Source of the DNA: Chryseobacterium indologenes
GTDB lineage: Bacteria; Bacteroidota; Bacteroidia; Flavobacteriales; Weeksellaceae
Direction of reading: 5' to 3'
Length of the DNA stretch: 64,000 nucleotides
Assembly (NCBI GenBank): GCA_001013295.1
Contig: LAZY01000015.1
Coordinates: forward strand, 1-64,000
How positions within the stretch are numbered: the stretch's first letter is position 1; the number at the start of each line of letters is the position of its first letter. The position numbers and the translations under genes were made by a program. The notes beneath the pieces were generated by a model. The model was not told the DNA's origin. It saw only the letters and a list, made by a program, of their open reading frames with translations, and made no database searches. This document shows, piece after piece, positions 16,659 to 25,236 of this stretch.

Positions 16659-17503
16659 ATACACTTGAAGAAATTAATCTTACAGGTGATCCGGATGAAG
16701 GTAAGAAGTTTATTAATTGGAGAGAAGCTTTAATCCTTCCAACCGATAACATTCCGGAACCTATTCCGATTTTGAGTATTGTACAAGAAGGGTATCATAT
16801 CCCTATTTTAAATGAGGATAATATATCATTGCTGTTCGGACCGGCAAAAGCCCGTAAATCAGCATTAGTTCGTTCAATATGCCAGGCTATCTTCAACGGT
16901 TCAAATGATAAAATGATTTCTAACTATCACAGGAAAAAAATATCAATTGTAGATACTGAGCAATCAAGGCACCATTGTTTGAGAGCCACAAAAAACATCT
17001 ATCAAATTGCTTTTCAAAAACATGTAGTTGATTATTTAAGTGTTACAACATACTCAAAGGAGGATAAAAAAAATCTTGTCGAATGTTATTTAGCGGAAAG
17101 CCCGGATTGTGGTCTTATGATTATTGATAACATCGTTCACTTTGCAAATGACTTTAATAGCGCAACTGAAGCAGCTGAATTAACACAATGGCTTTTGAAA
17201 ATAAAAAGCACTTTCAATACTCATATTCTGGTTGTATTACATGAGAACCCTACTCCGGAAAACGCATTTAACAGTAAGCCACGAGGACATTTGGGAACGA
17301 ATTTAATGAACCTTTGTGAAACTGGATTAAGAATCAGAAAAGATCCGAATGATAAAACAAGAAGTATTATTTCTGCAGCTCTTACCCGTGGACGTGATTT
17401 CACTGATATAGTTCTTACGATGGATGATCAAATGATCCCCTATCTGGATGATCTGGAAGATGATTATGAAGAAACAAAAACGAAACCTAAATCTTATCAT
17501 TAA
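16643..17503 (+). CDS. RecA-fold ATPase, RepA/AAA_25-like helicase
   Basis: 286 residues with a P-loop GPAKARKS at 66-73, an acidic strand SIVDTEQS at 101-108, Walker B LMIID at 158-162, and a sensor-like THILVVLHEN, the plan of RepA/AAA_25 hexameric ATPases. These act as replicative helicases or loaders for plasmids and phages. Two residues between the Ala and the GK-type position make the P-loop slightly unusual. It shares a TAATG with rusA downstream. Confidence 0.75.
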   Translation: MERSINTLEEINLTGDPDEGKKFINWREALILPTDNIPEPIPILSIVQEGYHIPILNEDNISLLFGPAKARKSALVRSICQAIFNGSNDKMISNYHRKKISIVDTEQSRHHCLRATKNIYQIAFQKHVVDYLSVTTYSKEDKKNLVECYLAESPDCGLMIIDNIVHFANDFNSATEAAELTQWLLKIKSTFNTHILVVLHENPTPENAFNSKPRGHLGTNLMNLCETGLRIRKDPNDKTRSIISAALTRGRDFTDIVLTMDDQMIPYLDDLEDDYEETKTKPKSYH

Positions 17504-17946
17504 TGCAGCCAATTAAATTGAAAATATTAGGAATTCCAACCCCGAAACAATCGGTTAAAGTTGGATTAAGAACAACCAAGACCGGCCAAACATTCCTTCA
17601 TCATTATCAGCCGGAAAAAATAAAGCAGAAAGAAATGAATTTCGCTTTTGATGTTAAGAGCCAATTGCCGAAAGGGTTTAAACCGTTCCGGTCCGGGATC
17701 ATGGTAAAAGCCACATTCATTTTCCCGCCTCTTAAAAATTTTACACAGAAGAAATTGAAGGAATTAGAATCAGGGGCGAAAATGTACAAAACTACACGGC
17801 CGGACCTACAGGACAACTTAATGAAACTTACAATGGATGCTCTGAATGGAATTGTTTTCACAGATGATTCACTGATTGCAAAAGTTGAAAGTGAAAAGAT
17901 TTTTGGGTTTATTCCGTGTATCGAATTAGAATTTCAAGAATTATGA
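17503..17946 (+). CDS. rusA: RusA-family Holliday junction resolvase
   Basis: 147 residues. The hallmark RPDLQDNLMKLTMDAL at 99-114 followed by VFTDDSLI gives the acidic residues (D101, D104, D121/D122) that bind metal in RusA. The enzyme resolves four-way junctions made in phage recombination and replication, giving substrate suitable for packaging. It overlaps the next gene by four bases (ATGA-type). Confidence 0.9.
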   Translation: MQPIKLKILGIPTPKQSVKVGLRTTKTGQTFLHHYQPEKIKQKEMNFAFDVKSQLPKGFKPFRSGIMVKATFIFPPLKNFTQKKLKELESGAKMYKTTRPDLQDNLMKLTMDALNGIVFTDDSLIAKVESEKIFGFIPCIELEFQEL

Positions 17947-18527
17947 ATATTAAAACCGAAAATAAACTAAGAATTCTAAGAATGGCAATTCTGGTAAAAA
18001 TGTTTGATACGTTCACTCAATTAAAACTTTATGAAAGTATTATCAAACAAGATGAAAGAATTGATTATGAATCAGCTCAAATTTTTAAAGATCTATTCAA
18101 TATTGATTTACTTGAAGATCCTAAAACAGAGGATGAAGAGGTGAATAAATGTATTGAGTTACATTCATCATTAAAATTTCAAATCGAATGGTATACAGGG
18201 GTTGATTTTCTAAACTTTGATAAAGAAAATTTAATGGCATTTTTAAATCACTCGGAAAACAAGAATTTTTATTTAAAGATGAACCATTTAATGTATAGCT
18301 CTGTCATGGAATCTGTTTGTGCATATTTCTATGAACAAATTTCAAAAGAAGAATTTTTCAACTGTTTAAACTATTTCAAAAGTCTGACTTTCCCAGTTTT
18401 ACCTCTTAACCTAAAAAGAATGATCAAATGCCTTCAGGAAACGGAGCATAATTTTATAACAATTGACATAAAAAGAAATATGAGAAACAAAAAAAATAAA
18501 GGAAAAAATGCAAAATTTAAAAATTGA
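17943..18527 (+). CDS. Hypothetical early protein
   Basis: The ATG at 17943 overlaps the rusA stop and gives 194 residues. Helical and acidic with a strongly basic C-terminus (RNMRNKKNKGKNAKFKN). No family recognised. Function unknown. Confidence 0.65.
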   Translation: MNIKTENKLRILRMAILVKMFDTFTQLKLYESIIKQDERIDYESAQIFKDLFNIDLLEDPKTEDEEVNKCIELHSSLKFQIEWYTGVDFLNFDKENLMAFLNHSENKNFYLKMNHLMYSSVMESVCAYFYEQISKEEFFNCLNYFKSLTFPVLPLNLKRMIKCLQETEHNFITIDIKRNMRNKKNKGKNAKFKN

Positions 18528-18633
18528 AATAACAGATGCTTCAGTATTGTTTATTTGTATGGCAGCTGTATTGATTGCAATTGTCATAGGTGATTCAATC
18601 GAACGAAAAAACAAAAACAGGAACAAAAAATGA
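18508..18633 (+). CDS. Small membrane protein (41 aa)
   Basis: ATG 18508, TGA 18631-18633, overlapping the previous gene by 20 bases and the next by four (ATGA). One transmembrane segment (SVLFICMAAVLIAIVIG) followed by a basic tail (ERKNKNRNKK), expected to face the cytoplasm. Unknown function. Confidence 0.55.
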   Translation: MQNLKIEITDASVLFICMAAVLIAIVIGDSIERKNKNRNKK

Positions 18634-18803
18634 AAACACTAACAACATTTATATGGGGCCTTATTTTACTTTCATGTGGAGGCGTATTTCTGCATTTAGC
18701 CTTTCAGCCCGATCGGGAGCTTTGGGATAAAATTTTTAAAGGATTGCTTGGATTTTGGTCAATCTGGAAGGCTTATGACAAAATAGATAAAACAACATAT
18801 TAA
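18630..18803 (+). CDS. Small membrane protein (57 aa)
   Basis: ATG 18630, TAA 18801-18803. Hydrophobic N-terminus (TFIWGLILLSCGGVFLHLAF) that could be a signal or anchor, then a short amphipathic region. Coupled by overlap to the preceding small membrane protein gene. Unknown function. Confidence 0.55.
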   Translation: MKTLTTFIWGLILLSCGGVFLHLAFQPDRELWDKIFKGLLGFWSIWKAYDKIDKTTY

Positions 18804-18819
18804 CCCAAAAAATCATAAA

Positions 18820-19821
18820 ATGAACATTACATTACACAGAGTAGGAAACAAAATCAACGGTGAATCATTATTGCTTTCACACGAAGAATTAGAACTTGAC
18901 GAAACGACAAAGGAACTTCTGGAAAACTATTTTTTAGGTTCTTTCAAGTCATTGGAAAGCTTTCATTTTTACAGTGATTCATATCTGGTGAATAACCCGG
19001 TTTATAATTCTGTAAAGGAAATATTCCGAAACCCTCATTTGCTTTTAGATCAATCAGAAGTTATCGCAAAACATCTTTTTGAAGCAGCTGAAAATCCAAG
19101 AGTTCAGGGCGGGGAATTGTTTATCGTTTTCTTCCAGGGAGAAGGAGAAAATCCAATCAATAAAATAGGGATCTTTAAAACAGAGAAAAGAGAACCGTTT
19201 CTAAAAATATTCCCTTCCAGTGAATCATTCGATATTTTACAGGATTCCGGAATCAGCCTTTCAAAAATTGACAAGGCAGCCTTAATTTTCAATCAAAATG
19301 AAGAAACCGGGTATATCATCCAAGCTGTTGACAACAACAAAAACGGAGATATGTATTATTGGTTTGAGGACTTTTTGAAAGTGAAACAGCGTGATGATGA
19401 ATATTTCCATACACAGGAAACACTTCACATTTACAAAGACTTCATCACAAAACAGCTTCCCCAGGAATTCGAGGTTTCAAAAGTTGATCAAGCTGATTTT
19501 CTGAATAAAACAATTAATTTTTTCCAGGAAAAGGACCAATTCAAAAACGATGATTTCAATAAAGAAGTTTTTGAGGATGAAAGTGTGATCGAAAGCTTCA
19601 ATAATTTCAAAACGGATTATGAACAGGATATGCAGATAAATGTATCTGAAGAATATTCAATTGATTCAGCTGCAGTAAAGAAAGAAAAGAGAAAGTTTAA
19701 AACAGTGATCAAGCTAGATAAGAATTTCGAGGTTACAATTACCGGTGATCGTGGAAAACTTGAACAGGGCCAAAATGATAAAGGGAAATATTACATTCTC
19801 TACTTTGAAAATGAAAAGTAA
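18820..19821 (+). CDS. Nucleoid-associated protein, NdpA/YejK (37-kDa) family
   Basis: 333 residues. The C-terminal block FKTVIKLDKNFEVTI then TGDRGKLEQG and YYILYFENE is the conserved ending of the 37-kDa nucleoid-associated family, and the N-terminus (HRVGNKINGESLLLS) also fits. These proteins bind the bacterial nucleoid. A prophage copy at the end of the early module may reorganise host DNA or regulate phage genes. It precedes the first late palindrome. Confidence 0.75.
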   Translation: MNITLHRVGNKINGESLLLSHEELELDETTKELLENYFLGSFKSLESFHFYSDSYLVNNPVYNSVKEIFRNPHLLLDQSEVIAKHLFEAAENPRVQGGELFIVFFQGEGENPINKIGIFKTEKREPFLKIFPSSESFDILQDSGISLSKIDKAALIFNQNEETGYIIQAVDNNKNGDMYYWFEDFLKVKQRDDEYFHTQETLHIYKDFITKQLPQEFEVSKVDQADFLNKTINFFQEKDQFKNDDFNKEVFEDESVIESFNNFKTDYEQDMQINVSEEYSIDSAAVKKEKRKFKTVIKLDKNFEVTITGDRGKLEQGQNDKGKYYILYFENEK

Positions 19822-19835
19822 TACCATATACAATA

Positions 19836-19856
19836 ATATTGTGTATTACACTATAT
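19836..19856 (+). promoter_or_regulatory. Late-operon palindrome 1, with promoter
   Basis: Palindrome with core GTGTATTACAC (19841-19851) and 5-base AT-rich arms. Five bases after it TACTTTTG (19862-19869) matches the Bacteroidota -7 element TAnnTTTG, and TTG inside the palindrome lies 20 bases upstream of it at the -33 position. The site therefore overlaps the -33 box of a promoter driving the gene at 19897 and, after it, the terminase genes. Confidence 0.75.
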
Positions 19857-19896
19857 TTCAGTACTTTTGTAAGTAACAAAAAGATAAATAAACTAA

Positions 19897-20397
19897 ATGG
19901 AAAGCACTCAATTATTATCGATGTTGGCATTTGTTGACTATAAAAGTCAAAGGCTGTACACTAAAGAAGAAGAGTTAAACGGGCTACCGAAATATACGGT
20001 TATGGACTATATCACGGAGTTGCCTAATCACGTTAAACTACTGAAGGAAAAAACCGCCTTATGGATGTTTGTTCCAATTGGAGAAAACGGGGAAATTCTG
20101 GAAAAACCAACGAGAAAAGAAGTTGATGATCTGGAAGAAAATGAACAGTTTGAAAATGAAAAATATCTTTACGAGATAGCATCTTCAAAATGTTTGTTCA
20201 TTATTGAAAATTATGAGCTTTGGAATGATGCGGTATTAATCAATAATAAACAATTTAAAATATCAAAGAAATCCGGAAACGTATTTTTTGAAGATAAAGT
20301 TTTTGAAACTGTCAATGATTTGGCCAATGAACCCGATCTGAAGCTACAATTATCAGAAATAGGATATTATAAATTCAGAAATAGAATTGAGGAATAA
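19897..20397 (+). CDS. Hypothetical protein
   Basis: 166 residues, acidic, no domain recognised. First gene after late palindrome 1; its stop overlaps the start of the DUF3127 gene (TAATGG). It may belong to the replication or packaging functions around it. Confidence 0.65.
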   Translation: MESTQLLSMLAFVDYKSQRLYTKEEELNGLPKYTVMDYITELPNHVKLLKEKTALWMFVPIGENGEILEKPTRKEVDDLEENEQFENEKYLYEIASSKCLFIIENYELWNDAVLINNKQFKISKKSGNVFFEDKVFETVNDLANEPDLKLQLSEIGYYKFRNRIEE

Positions 20398-20672
20398 TGG
20401 AGCTAAAAGGAGTTATCAAAAAGATCGGAGAAATTCAAACCTTTGCATCTGGGTTCCAGAAAAGGGAATTTGTTTTAGTAACAGAAGAAGCATATCCGCA
20501 AACGCTCGGAATTGAATTGCATTCACAAAGAATTGACATTATCGAGCCATTTAAAGAAGGAGACAGGGCAACTGTAGGAATTAATATTTTAGGGCGTGAA
20601 TGGACCTCGCCACAAGGTGAAACGAAGTATTTCAATACGATCACGGCCTGGAAGATAGTAAAACCGACGTAA
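20397..20672 (+). CDS. DUF3127 protein, OB-fold SSB-like
   Basis: 91 residues matching the Bacteroidota DUF3127 family: MELKGVIKKIGEIQTF, then FQKREFVLVTEE, and the hallmark LGREWTSPQGETKYFNTITA. The fold resembles single-stranded DNA-binding OB domains, so it may coat phage ssDNA in replication or recombination. Start and end each overlap neighbours by one base. Confidence 0.8.
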   Translation: MELKGVIKKIGEIQTFASGFQKREFVLVTEEAYPQTLGIELHSQRIDIIEPFKEGDRATVGINILGREWTSPQGETKYFNTITAWKIVKPT

Positions 20673-20959
20673 TGGAAAATACAATACTTTTCTATAAGAA
20701 AATGCAATTCGTTTCAGGCTTATATTCCTTACTTCTTGCATTAGATTTCTTTGAGAAACAGGAATTATATTTTTACTGTCACTGCATTAAAGAAGCGATC
20801 AAAAGAAATGCTGATTATTTAAAATGTGATTTTGCATTAAGAATTGAAGAATCGGATTACAATGATTTATCAAGCTCTAAAAAGTTGACATATTTGGATG
20901 AATCTGTGAAAATAATTGAACGTGTGATAAAAAAAGAACAGATTGCAATGAAAACTTAA
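20672..20959 (+). CDS. Hypothetical protein
   Basis: 95 residues, helical, with a Cys/His cluster (YFYCHCIKEAI) but no recognised domain. Coupled to the DUF3127 gene by a TAATG overlap. Unknown function. Confidence 0.6.
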   Translation: MENTILFYKKMQFVSGLYSLLLALDFFEKQELYFYCHCIKEAIKRNADYLKCDFALRIEESDYNDLSSSKKLTYLDESVKIIERVIKKEQIAMKT

Positions 20960-20970
20960 AAATTTAAAAC

Positions 20971-21060
20971 ATGGATAATATTTTAATCCTGATCGGTGTA
21001 ATTGTTTTATCAATAATCTTGTATCAACCAGGAGTAAATAATAACAATGACATAATTTAA
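20971..21060 (+). CDS. Small membrane peptide (29 aa)
   Basis: ATG 20971, TAA 21058-21060. Almost entirely one transmembrane helix (ILILIGVIVLSIILYQP). It is the last gene before a terminator. Length makes the call tentative. Confidence 0.4.
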   Translation: MDNILILIGVIVLSIILYQPGVNNNNDII

Positions 21061-21069
21061 AAAGGAAAG

Positions 21070-21105
21070 AACCCCTACTGCTTTATGAGTAGAGGGGTTT
21101 TGTTT
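21070..21105 (+). terminator. Rho-independent terminator before terminase
   Basis: AACCCCTACT pairs with AGTAGAGGGGTT (one small bulge), followed by TTTTGTTTTT. It separates the preceding genes from terminase, although no palindrome or clear promoter was seen between it and terS; read-through or a cryptic promoter is therefore possible. Confidence 0.75.
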
Positions 21106-21161
21106 TTATATGATAATTGCATAAAAAGTGCAAAAGACTAACAAAGAATTAAATAAAAGTT

Positions 21162-21680
21162 ATGAGCCTTACAGATAAACAGGAAAGGTTTTGCCAAGAA
21201 TACATTATTGATAGCAATGCCACACAAGCAGCTATTCGGGCGGGATATAGCGAAAGAACAGCAAATGAACAAGGTGCCAGGTTGTTAGCAAAAGTTAGTA
21301 TTCAAGACTACCTTTCCACGCTTCAGAACAAAAAATCTGAGGAACTAAATTTTAGTTTTGAAAGAATAGCTACGGAACTCGCAAAGGTGGCTTTTGGTGA
21401 CGTTAAAAATTATTTTGATGATAATGGTCGATTGATTGATATTAACGAACTAAATAGCGAAGTTTCGGCTTCAATAAAAGGTGTTACTGTTCAACAAGAG
21501 AAAATCAAAACAGACGGTGAAGTTATCATTGAAAGTTCAGTTAAAAAAGTTGAATCATACGATAAACTGAAAGCAATTGAGCTACTGAATAAGATGTTCG
21601 GACATTTCAGCAAAGACAATGAACAGAAAAAGAATGATTCACAAGTTACAGTGTTTCAGCTTCCAAATAATAACCGTTAA
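21162..21680 (+). CDS. terS: Terminase small subunit
   Basis: 172 residues. The N-terminus LTDKQERFCQEYIIDSNATQ then AAIRAGYSE is the typical Terminase_2 DNA-binding domain. It recognises the packaging site and recruits the large subunit. It overlaps terL by one base. Confidence 0.92.
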   Translation: MSLTDKQERFCQEYIIDSNATQAAIRAGYSERTANEQGARLLAKVSIQDYLSTLQNKKSEELNFSFERIATELAKVAFGDVKNYFDDNGRLIDINELNSEVSASIKGVTVQQEKIKTDGEVIIESSVKKVESYDKLKAIELLNKMFGHFSKDNEQKKNDSQVTVFQLPNNNR

Positions 21681-23248
21681 TGAAAGAAGTTAAGATTATA
21701 AGACCTCAAGAGGGTTATCAAATGGATGCCCTTTCCTCGCCCGCTGATATTCTAATTGGTGGGGCTGCTGCAGGTGTTGGAAAATCTTTCTCTTTACTCC
21801 TGGAACCGTTAAGACATATTCACGTTGAAAATTTCGGAGCTGTAATATTCCGTAAAACTACACCCATGATCAGAACTGAGGGTGGTTTATGGGATTCATC
21901 AAAAAAGATATACGGTAAAATCAACAAAGCAATTCCAAGCGAATACCGTTTAGAATGGAGATTCCCGAATGATGTGAAGATAAACTTTTCACATTTGGAC
22001 CCTCATACTTATGAGTTTGATTGGCAGGGTCCGGAAATACCATTGATATGTTTTGATGAATTAACGCACTTTTCCCGGAAGATGTTCTTCTATATGTTGA
22101 GCCGTAACCGTTCTACGTGTGGAGTAAAGCCATATGTAAGAGCAACGTGCAATCCTGATCCGGATAGCTGGGTTGCTGAATTTATAGCATGGTGGATTGA
22201 TCAGGACCCGAATTCACCAACATACGGTTTACCTATACCTGAAAGGCAGGGCCAAATAAGATACTTCTATAATCAAAATAATGAGTTGGTTTGGGGTGAT
22301 TCTATGGAAGAAGTATATGAGAAATGCAAAGAAGATATTGATTTACAGATAACCGCTTCTGATGGATTGGTTCAACCGGCTGACTTCATTAAATCTGTTT
22401 CTTTCATAGCTGGTTCCATTTACGACAATAAAGAACTGCTGAAAGTAAACCCGCAATATTTAGGGAATTTGAACGCTCAGGAAGAAGCGGAACGGCAAAG
22501 GCTTTTAAAGGGAAACTGGAAGGTATCAACGAAAGGCGATGATATTTATTCCTATAAAAAATTCATGGATATATTCACGAACTCTTTTGTTCCACATGGT
22601 GAAAAGAGAATAACGACGGATATAGCAATGAAAGGATCAAACAAGTTTATTATTTGGGTGTGGTCTGGTAAACGTGTAGAAGATTTCTTTGTAATGGATA
22701 AATCAAAAGGTAATGAAGTTATTGATCTGATCAAACAGGCTGCCTATTCATACGGAGTTCCGGAAAGCAATGTTTTGTTTGATAATGATGGAGTTGGTCA
22801 ATTCGTTGATGGTTTTATAAAGGAAGCTAATGAATTCAACAACGGCTCTACTCCACTACCTAACAATGAAACGGGGGTAACTGAAAATTATTTCAACCTT
22901 AAAACTCAATGCTATTATAAATCTGGTGAAAGCGTTACGAGGGGCGAAATATACATACCGCCGGAAGTAGCAAACAAAAGATACGACGATAAAATGACAT
23001 TGAAAGAAAGAATGTTGTTTGAAAGAAAAGCAATTAAACGTGATAAAATTGATGATGAAGGTAAATTGCGGATCATGAAAAAATCTGAAATGAAAAATCT
23101 ACTTAACGGAGAAAGCCCCGACGTTATGGACGGGTTTATGATGATTGAATGGTTTGAATATGACGTAAACAAACCGGTTAAAATTCATTCCCATTCATCC
23201 GGAAACAGTGATATGCTTAGTATGTTAGAGTTCTTAGATAACGAATAA
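21680..23248 (+). CDS. terL: Terminase large subunit
   Basis: 522 residues. ATPase half: Walker A GGAAAGVGKS at 27-36 and Walker B LICFDEL at 122-128. Nuclease half (RNase H-like): acidic positions in TDIAMKG, LFDNDGVGQF and SPDVMDGF. It drives DNA into the prohead and cuts the concatemer. Ends at the second late palindrome. Confidence 0.93.
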   Translation: MKEVKIIRPQEGYQMDALSSPADILIGGAAAGVGKSFSLLLEPLRHIHVENFGAVIFRKTTPMIRTEGGLWDSSKKIYGKINKAIPSEYRLEWRFPNDVKINFSHLDPHTYEFDWQGPEIPLICFDELTHFSRKMFFYMLSRNRSTCGVKPYVRATCNPDPDSWVAEFIAWWIDQDPNSPTYGLPIPERQGQIRYFYNQNNELVWGDSMEEVYEKCKEDIDLQITASDGLVQPADFIKSVSFIAGSIYDNKELLKVNPQYLGNLNAQEEAERQRLLKGNWKVSTKGDDIYSYKKFMDIFTNSFVPHGEKRITTDIAMKGSNKFIIWVWSGKRVEDFFVMDKSKGNEVIDLIKQAAYSYGVPESNVLFDNDGVGQFVDGFIKEANEFNNGSTPLPNNETGVTENYFNLKTQCYYKSGESVTRGEIYIPPEVANKRYDDKMTLKERMLFERKAIKRDKIDDEGKLRIMKKSEMKNLLNGESPDVMDGFMMIEWFEYDVNKPVKIHSHSSGNSDMLSMLEFLDNE

Positions 23249-23254
23249 ACAAGA

Positions 23255-23275
23255 ATATGGTGTATTACACTATAT
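23255..23275 (+). promoter_or_regulatory. Late-operon palindrome 2, with promoter
   Basis: Core GTGTATTACAC (23260-23270). TATCTTTA starts at 23281, the same 5-base gap from the palindrome as at site 1, so this is the same promoter-operator layout. It stands between terL and the gene at 23323. Confidence 0.75.
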
Positions 23276-23322
23276 TTTATTATCTTTACAATCAGTAATT
23301 CAATTAATTAAAACAATAAATT

Positions 23323-23946
23323 ATGTTAGATCAAAAACTTGTTGAGGAAACAATCCAAGACCTTCAGGAAGTGAAGGAAAAGATCCTGAATAGACATGAG
23401 GGAGATACGACATTAACACTGAGATTTGATTCTGTTTTCAATTCATTAATCAATTCTCTTGGAAACACAACCGGGAACATTGTTTCATCAACTTCTCAGA
23501 AAGTTTCTTCCGGATTTACACCAAAGCCTTTGACAAATATTGCCGGCCAAAAGATCAGCGGGAACAGTAGTGTTCTAAAATTGCAACCTTTAGAGGTTGA
23601 CCAGGCTAAAGCATTCAAAGAAGAAATACAGGCAATTCATGATAGTTTCTCGAACAGAGAAAACGGAAAACTATTGGAAGAATTAAATGAGCTTCAAATT
23701 AGAGGTGTTGCAAAAGTTGCCGGCGTTGAAGATTATGATACCGACCCAATCAACGGAGATTTCGTTCAGAAGATCAAAGATAAAATTGCAGCAAATGTTC
23801 AGGACAAAGCGGACCGTGAAAAATCAAAAGAAGATTTGAAGAATCAGGGGAACGAAACCCAAAAACCAACAGAAAAAACCGAAAAAGTAATTGATACTAA
23901 AAAGGTAACTGAAAAGGCTGACAAAAAAGAAACACCGTCGAAATAA
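23323..23946 (+). CDS. Hypothetical structural-region protein
   Basis: 207 residues. Helical N-terminus, Ser/Gly-rich middle (SSTSQKVSSGFTPKPLTN) and a very Lys/Glu-rich C-terminal tail (TEKTEKVIDTKKVTEKADKK). No family recognised. It shares a TAATG with the chaperone-like gene, so it may be a tail or scaffold component. Confidence 0.6.
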   Translation: MLDQKLVEETIQDLQEVKEKILNRHEGDTTLTLRFDSVFNSLINSLGNTTGNIVSSTSQKVSSGFTPKPLTNIAGQKISGNSSVLKLQPLEVDQAKAFKEEIQAIHDSFSNRENGKLLEELNELQIRGVAKVAGVEDYDTDPINGDFVQKIKDKIAANVQDKADREKSKEDLKNQGNETQKPTEKTEKVIDTKKVTEKADKKETPSK

Positions 23947-24641
23947 TGGATTTCAGATTCAAGGGCAAAAAATACAGTTTACCTGTCACACTTAATCAAA
24001 TTCCTGTAAGACAGAAAATTGAATTTGATCGTCTCTATCGTGATACGATCAATGAAATGTATTCAAAAGTATTCAAAACGAATGAAAACGGAGACGTTGA
24101 GGAAATGGATGAAATAGAAGCCAGTTTATTCAAAGTGAACGTTGCTGTAATGAACATTTCTTTCTTCACTGGAATACCACTTGAAGAAGTTGAAAATGAA
24201 ATGAGTGTTGATGATGTGATGAAGCTTTATTTCTCATGTATTGCACCACTCTATGAGGAACAGGAAAACATTGAGTTACAGGAAGAGTATTTGTTCAAAG
24301 ATCAATTCTGGAAAATAGAACCGCCGTATTTAGATCCTGATAATAAAACAACATTTAACCAGCTGATCACTTCAAAGCAAGTAATAAAGCAAATGCAGGA
24401 GCTTTCAGCGGGAAAATATGAAGCCATTCCGTATTTAGCTGCAATCTATCTAAAAAAAGAAGATGAAGAGTTTCAAGAGGACTGGTTGAAAGAAGGAAGT
24501 GAAAGATTGGAACTGATGTATGATTTGCCGATGGATATAGCTAATGCGATCGCTTTTTTTTTGCAAAATTCAATGAGTATGTATCTGAAAACTTCAGCGT
24601 TTTCTCAGGAGAAAGAAGATCAAGCGACGGGCCAAATTTAG
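23946..24641 (+). CDS. Putative tail assembly chaperone, short form
   Basis: 231 residues, acidic and helical, no strong family signature. Near its 3' end a run of nine T (24554-24562) precedes an open -1 frame that continues to 24844, the genetic mark of the gpG/gpGT tail chaperones which are made in two lengths. In siphophages these coat the tape measure protein during tail assembly. The call rests on the frameshift arrangement rather than on similarity, and the gene lies far from the tape measure gene. Confidence 0.6.
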   Translation: MDFRFKGKKYSLPVTLNQIPVRQKIEFDRLYRDTINEMYSKVFKTNENGDVEEMDEIEASLFKVNVAVMNISFFTGIPLEEVENEMSVDDVMKLYFSCIAPLYEEQENIELQEEYLFKDQFWKIEPPYLDPDNKTTFNQLITSKQVIKQMQELSAGKYEAIPYLAAIYLKKEDEEFQEDWLKEGSERLELMYDLPMDIANAIAFFLQNSMSMYLKTSAFSQEKEDQATGQI

Positions 24642-24844
24642 CGTCACAGTTTGATAAATGGGGTTGGATTCCATTTTTGAATTATGTAGCAAAAGAAGCT
24701 TCTATTTTCTATAAAAATAACGGGAAAAGCAACCTTGAAAACGTGAAAGAAACAAAAGCTTATGATGTTTTGATCTGGGCTTCCGTTCAAGCTGATGAAT
24801 CATCAATCATGCAGGAATATTATGATAGTTTAAGAACCAACTAA
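24554..24844 (+). CDS. -1 frameshift extension of chaperone-like gene
   Basis: After GCT TTT TTT TTG in the zero frame, slipping back one base reads TTT GCA AAA TTC and stays open for about 94 codons to TAA 24842-24844. The extension includes WGWIPFLNYVAKEASIFY and YDVLIWASVQADE, well-formed protein-like sequence with no start codon in a good place. The joined product would be about 299 residues. A sequencing error in the T run could mimic this, making a single longer gene. Confidence 0.65.
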   Translation, partial: FFFAKFNEYVSENFSVFSGERRSSDGPNLASQFDKWGWIPFLNYVAKEASIFYKNNGKSNLENVKETKAYDVLIWASVQADESSIMQEYYDSLRTN

Positions 24845-24854
24845 AAATAAACAA

Positions 24855-25025
24855 ATGAATTGTACACCATTAGAGCCAGTAAATACACAATGTGAAGGCT
24901 TAAGACATCAAACACCTAAAACTTTTTATCCTGGTCAATCAGGAGCATCCGGAAAAACAACCTTTCACCAAAAATTTAAGAGTGGTAAAAAACCACAGGG
25001 AAAATTTACGGGAATGAAAAAGTAA
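24855..25025 (+). CDS. Small hypothetical protein (56 aa)
   Basis: ATG 24855, TAA 25023-25025. Basic, Gly/Lys-rich C-terminus (HQKFKSGKKPQGKFTGMKK), two Cys near the N-terminus. Follows the frameshift extension by 10 bases. Unknown function. Confidence 0.5.
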   Translation: MNCTPLEPVNTQCEGLRHQTPKTFYPGQSGASGKTTFHQKFKSGKKPQGKFTGMKK

Positions 25026-25052
25026 ACAGAAAGCCGGTTAATGCCGGCAATT

Positions 25053-25123
25053 GGCGAGTTGTTCGAGTGGTTAGAAGATAGACTGCAACTCTATTCACAC
25101 GGGTTCGAATCCCGTACTCGTCT
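25053..25123 (+). tRNA. Phage-encoded tRNA-Cys (GCA)
   Basis: Folds as a complete tRNA. Acceptor GGCGAGT pairs with ACTCGTC (one G-U), the anticodon stem ATAGA/TCTAT carries loop CTGCAAC with anticodon GCA, and T-stem ACGGG/CCCGT has loop TTCGAAT. The D-stem is short. Discriminator is T and no CCA is encoded. A 5-bp hairpin (GCCGG/CCGGC, 25033-25048) lies just upstream. Confidence 0.88.
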
Positions 25124-25158
25124 CACCTAATTGAAGGTAATTCATAATTTATCTTTTT

Positions 25159-25187
25159 AGCCCTGATTGTAAAGGTCAGGGCTTTTA
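25159..25187 (+). terminator. Rho-independent terminator after tRNA-Cys
   Basis: AGCCCTGA pairs with TCAGGGCT around a 9-base loop, then TTTT. It closes the block that starts at palindrome 2 and precedes palindrome 3. Confidence 0.8.
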
Positions 25188-25198
25188 TAAGAGTTAAA

Positions 25199-25219
25199 AT
25201 ATGGTGTATTATGACATAT
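25199..25219 (+). promoter_or_regulatory. Late-operon palindrome 3 (degenerate)
   Basis: ATATGGTGTATTATGACATAT-type element with core GTGTATTATGA instead of GTGTATTACAC; outer arms ATATG and CATAT still pair. Lies 17 bases before the start at 25237. TAAATTG (25223-25229) downstream is one base short of the -7 consensus. Confidence 0.6.
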
Positions 25220-25236
25220 TTTTAAATTGTATACAT

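Noticed and set aside
25201..25236. Earlier in-frame ATG for the 25237 gene
   Set aside because: It lies inside late palindrome 3, and the ATG at 25237 gives a normal N-terminus.
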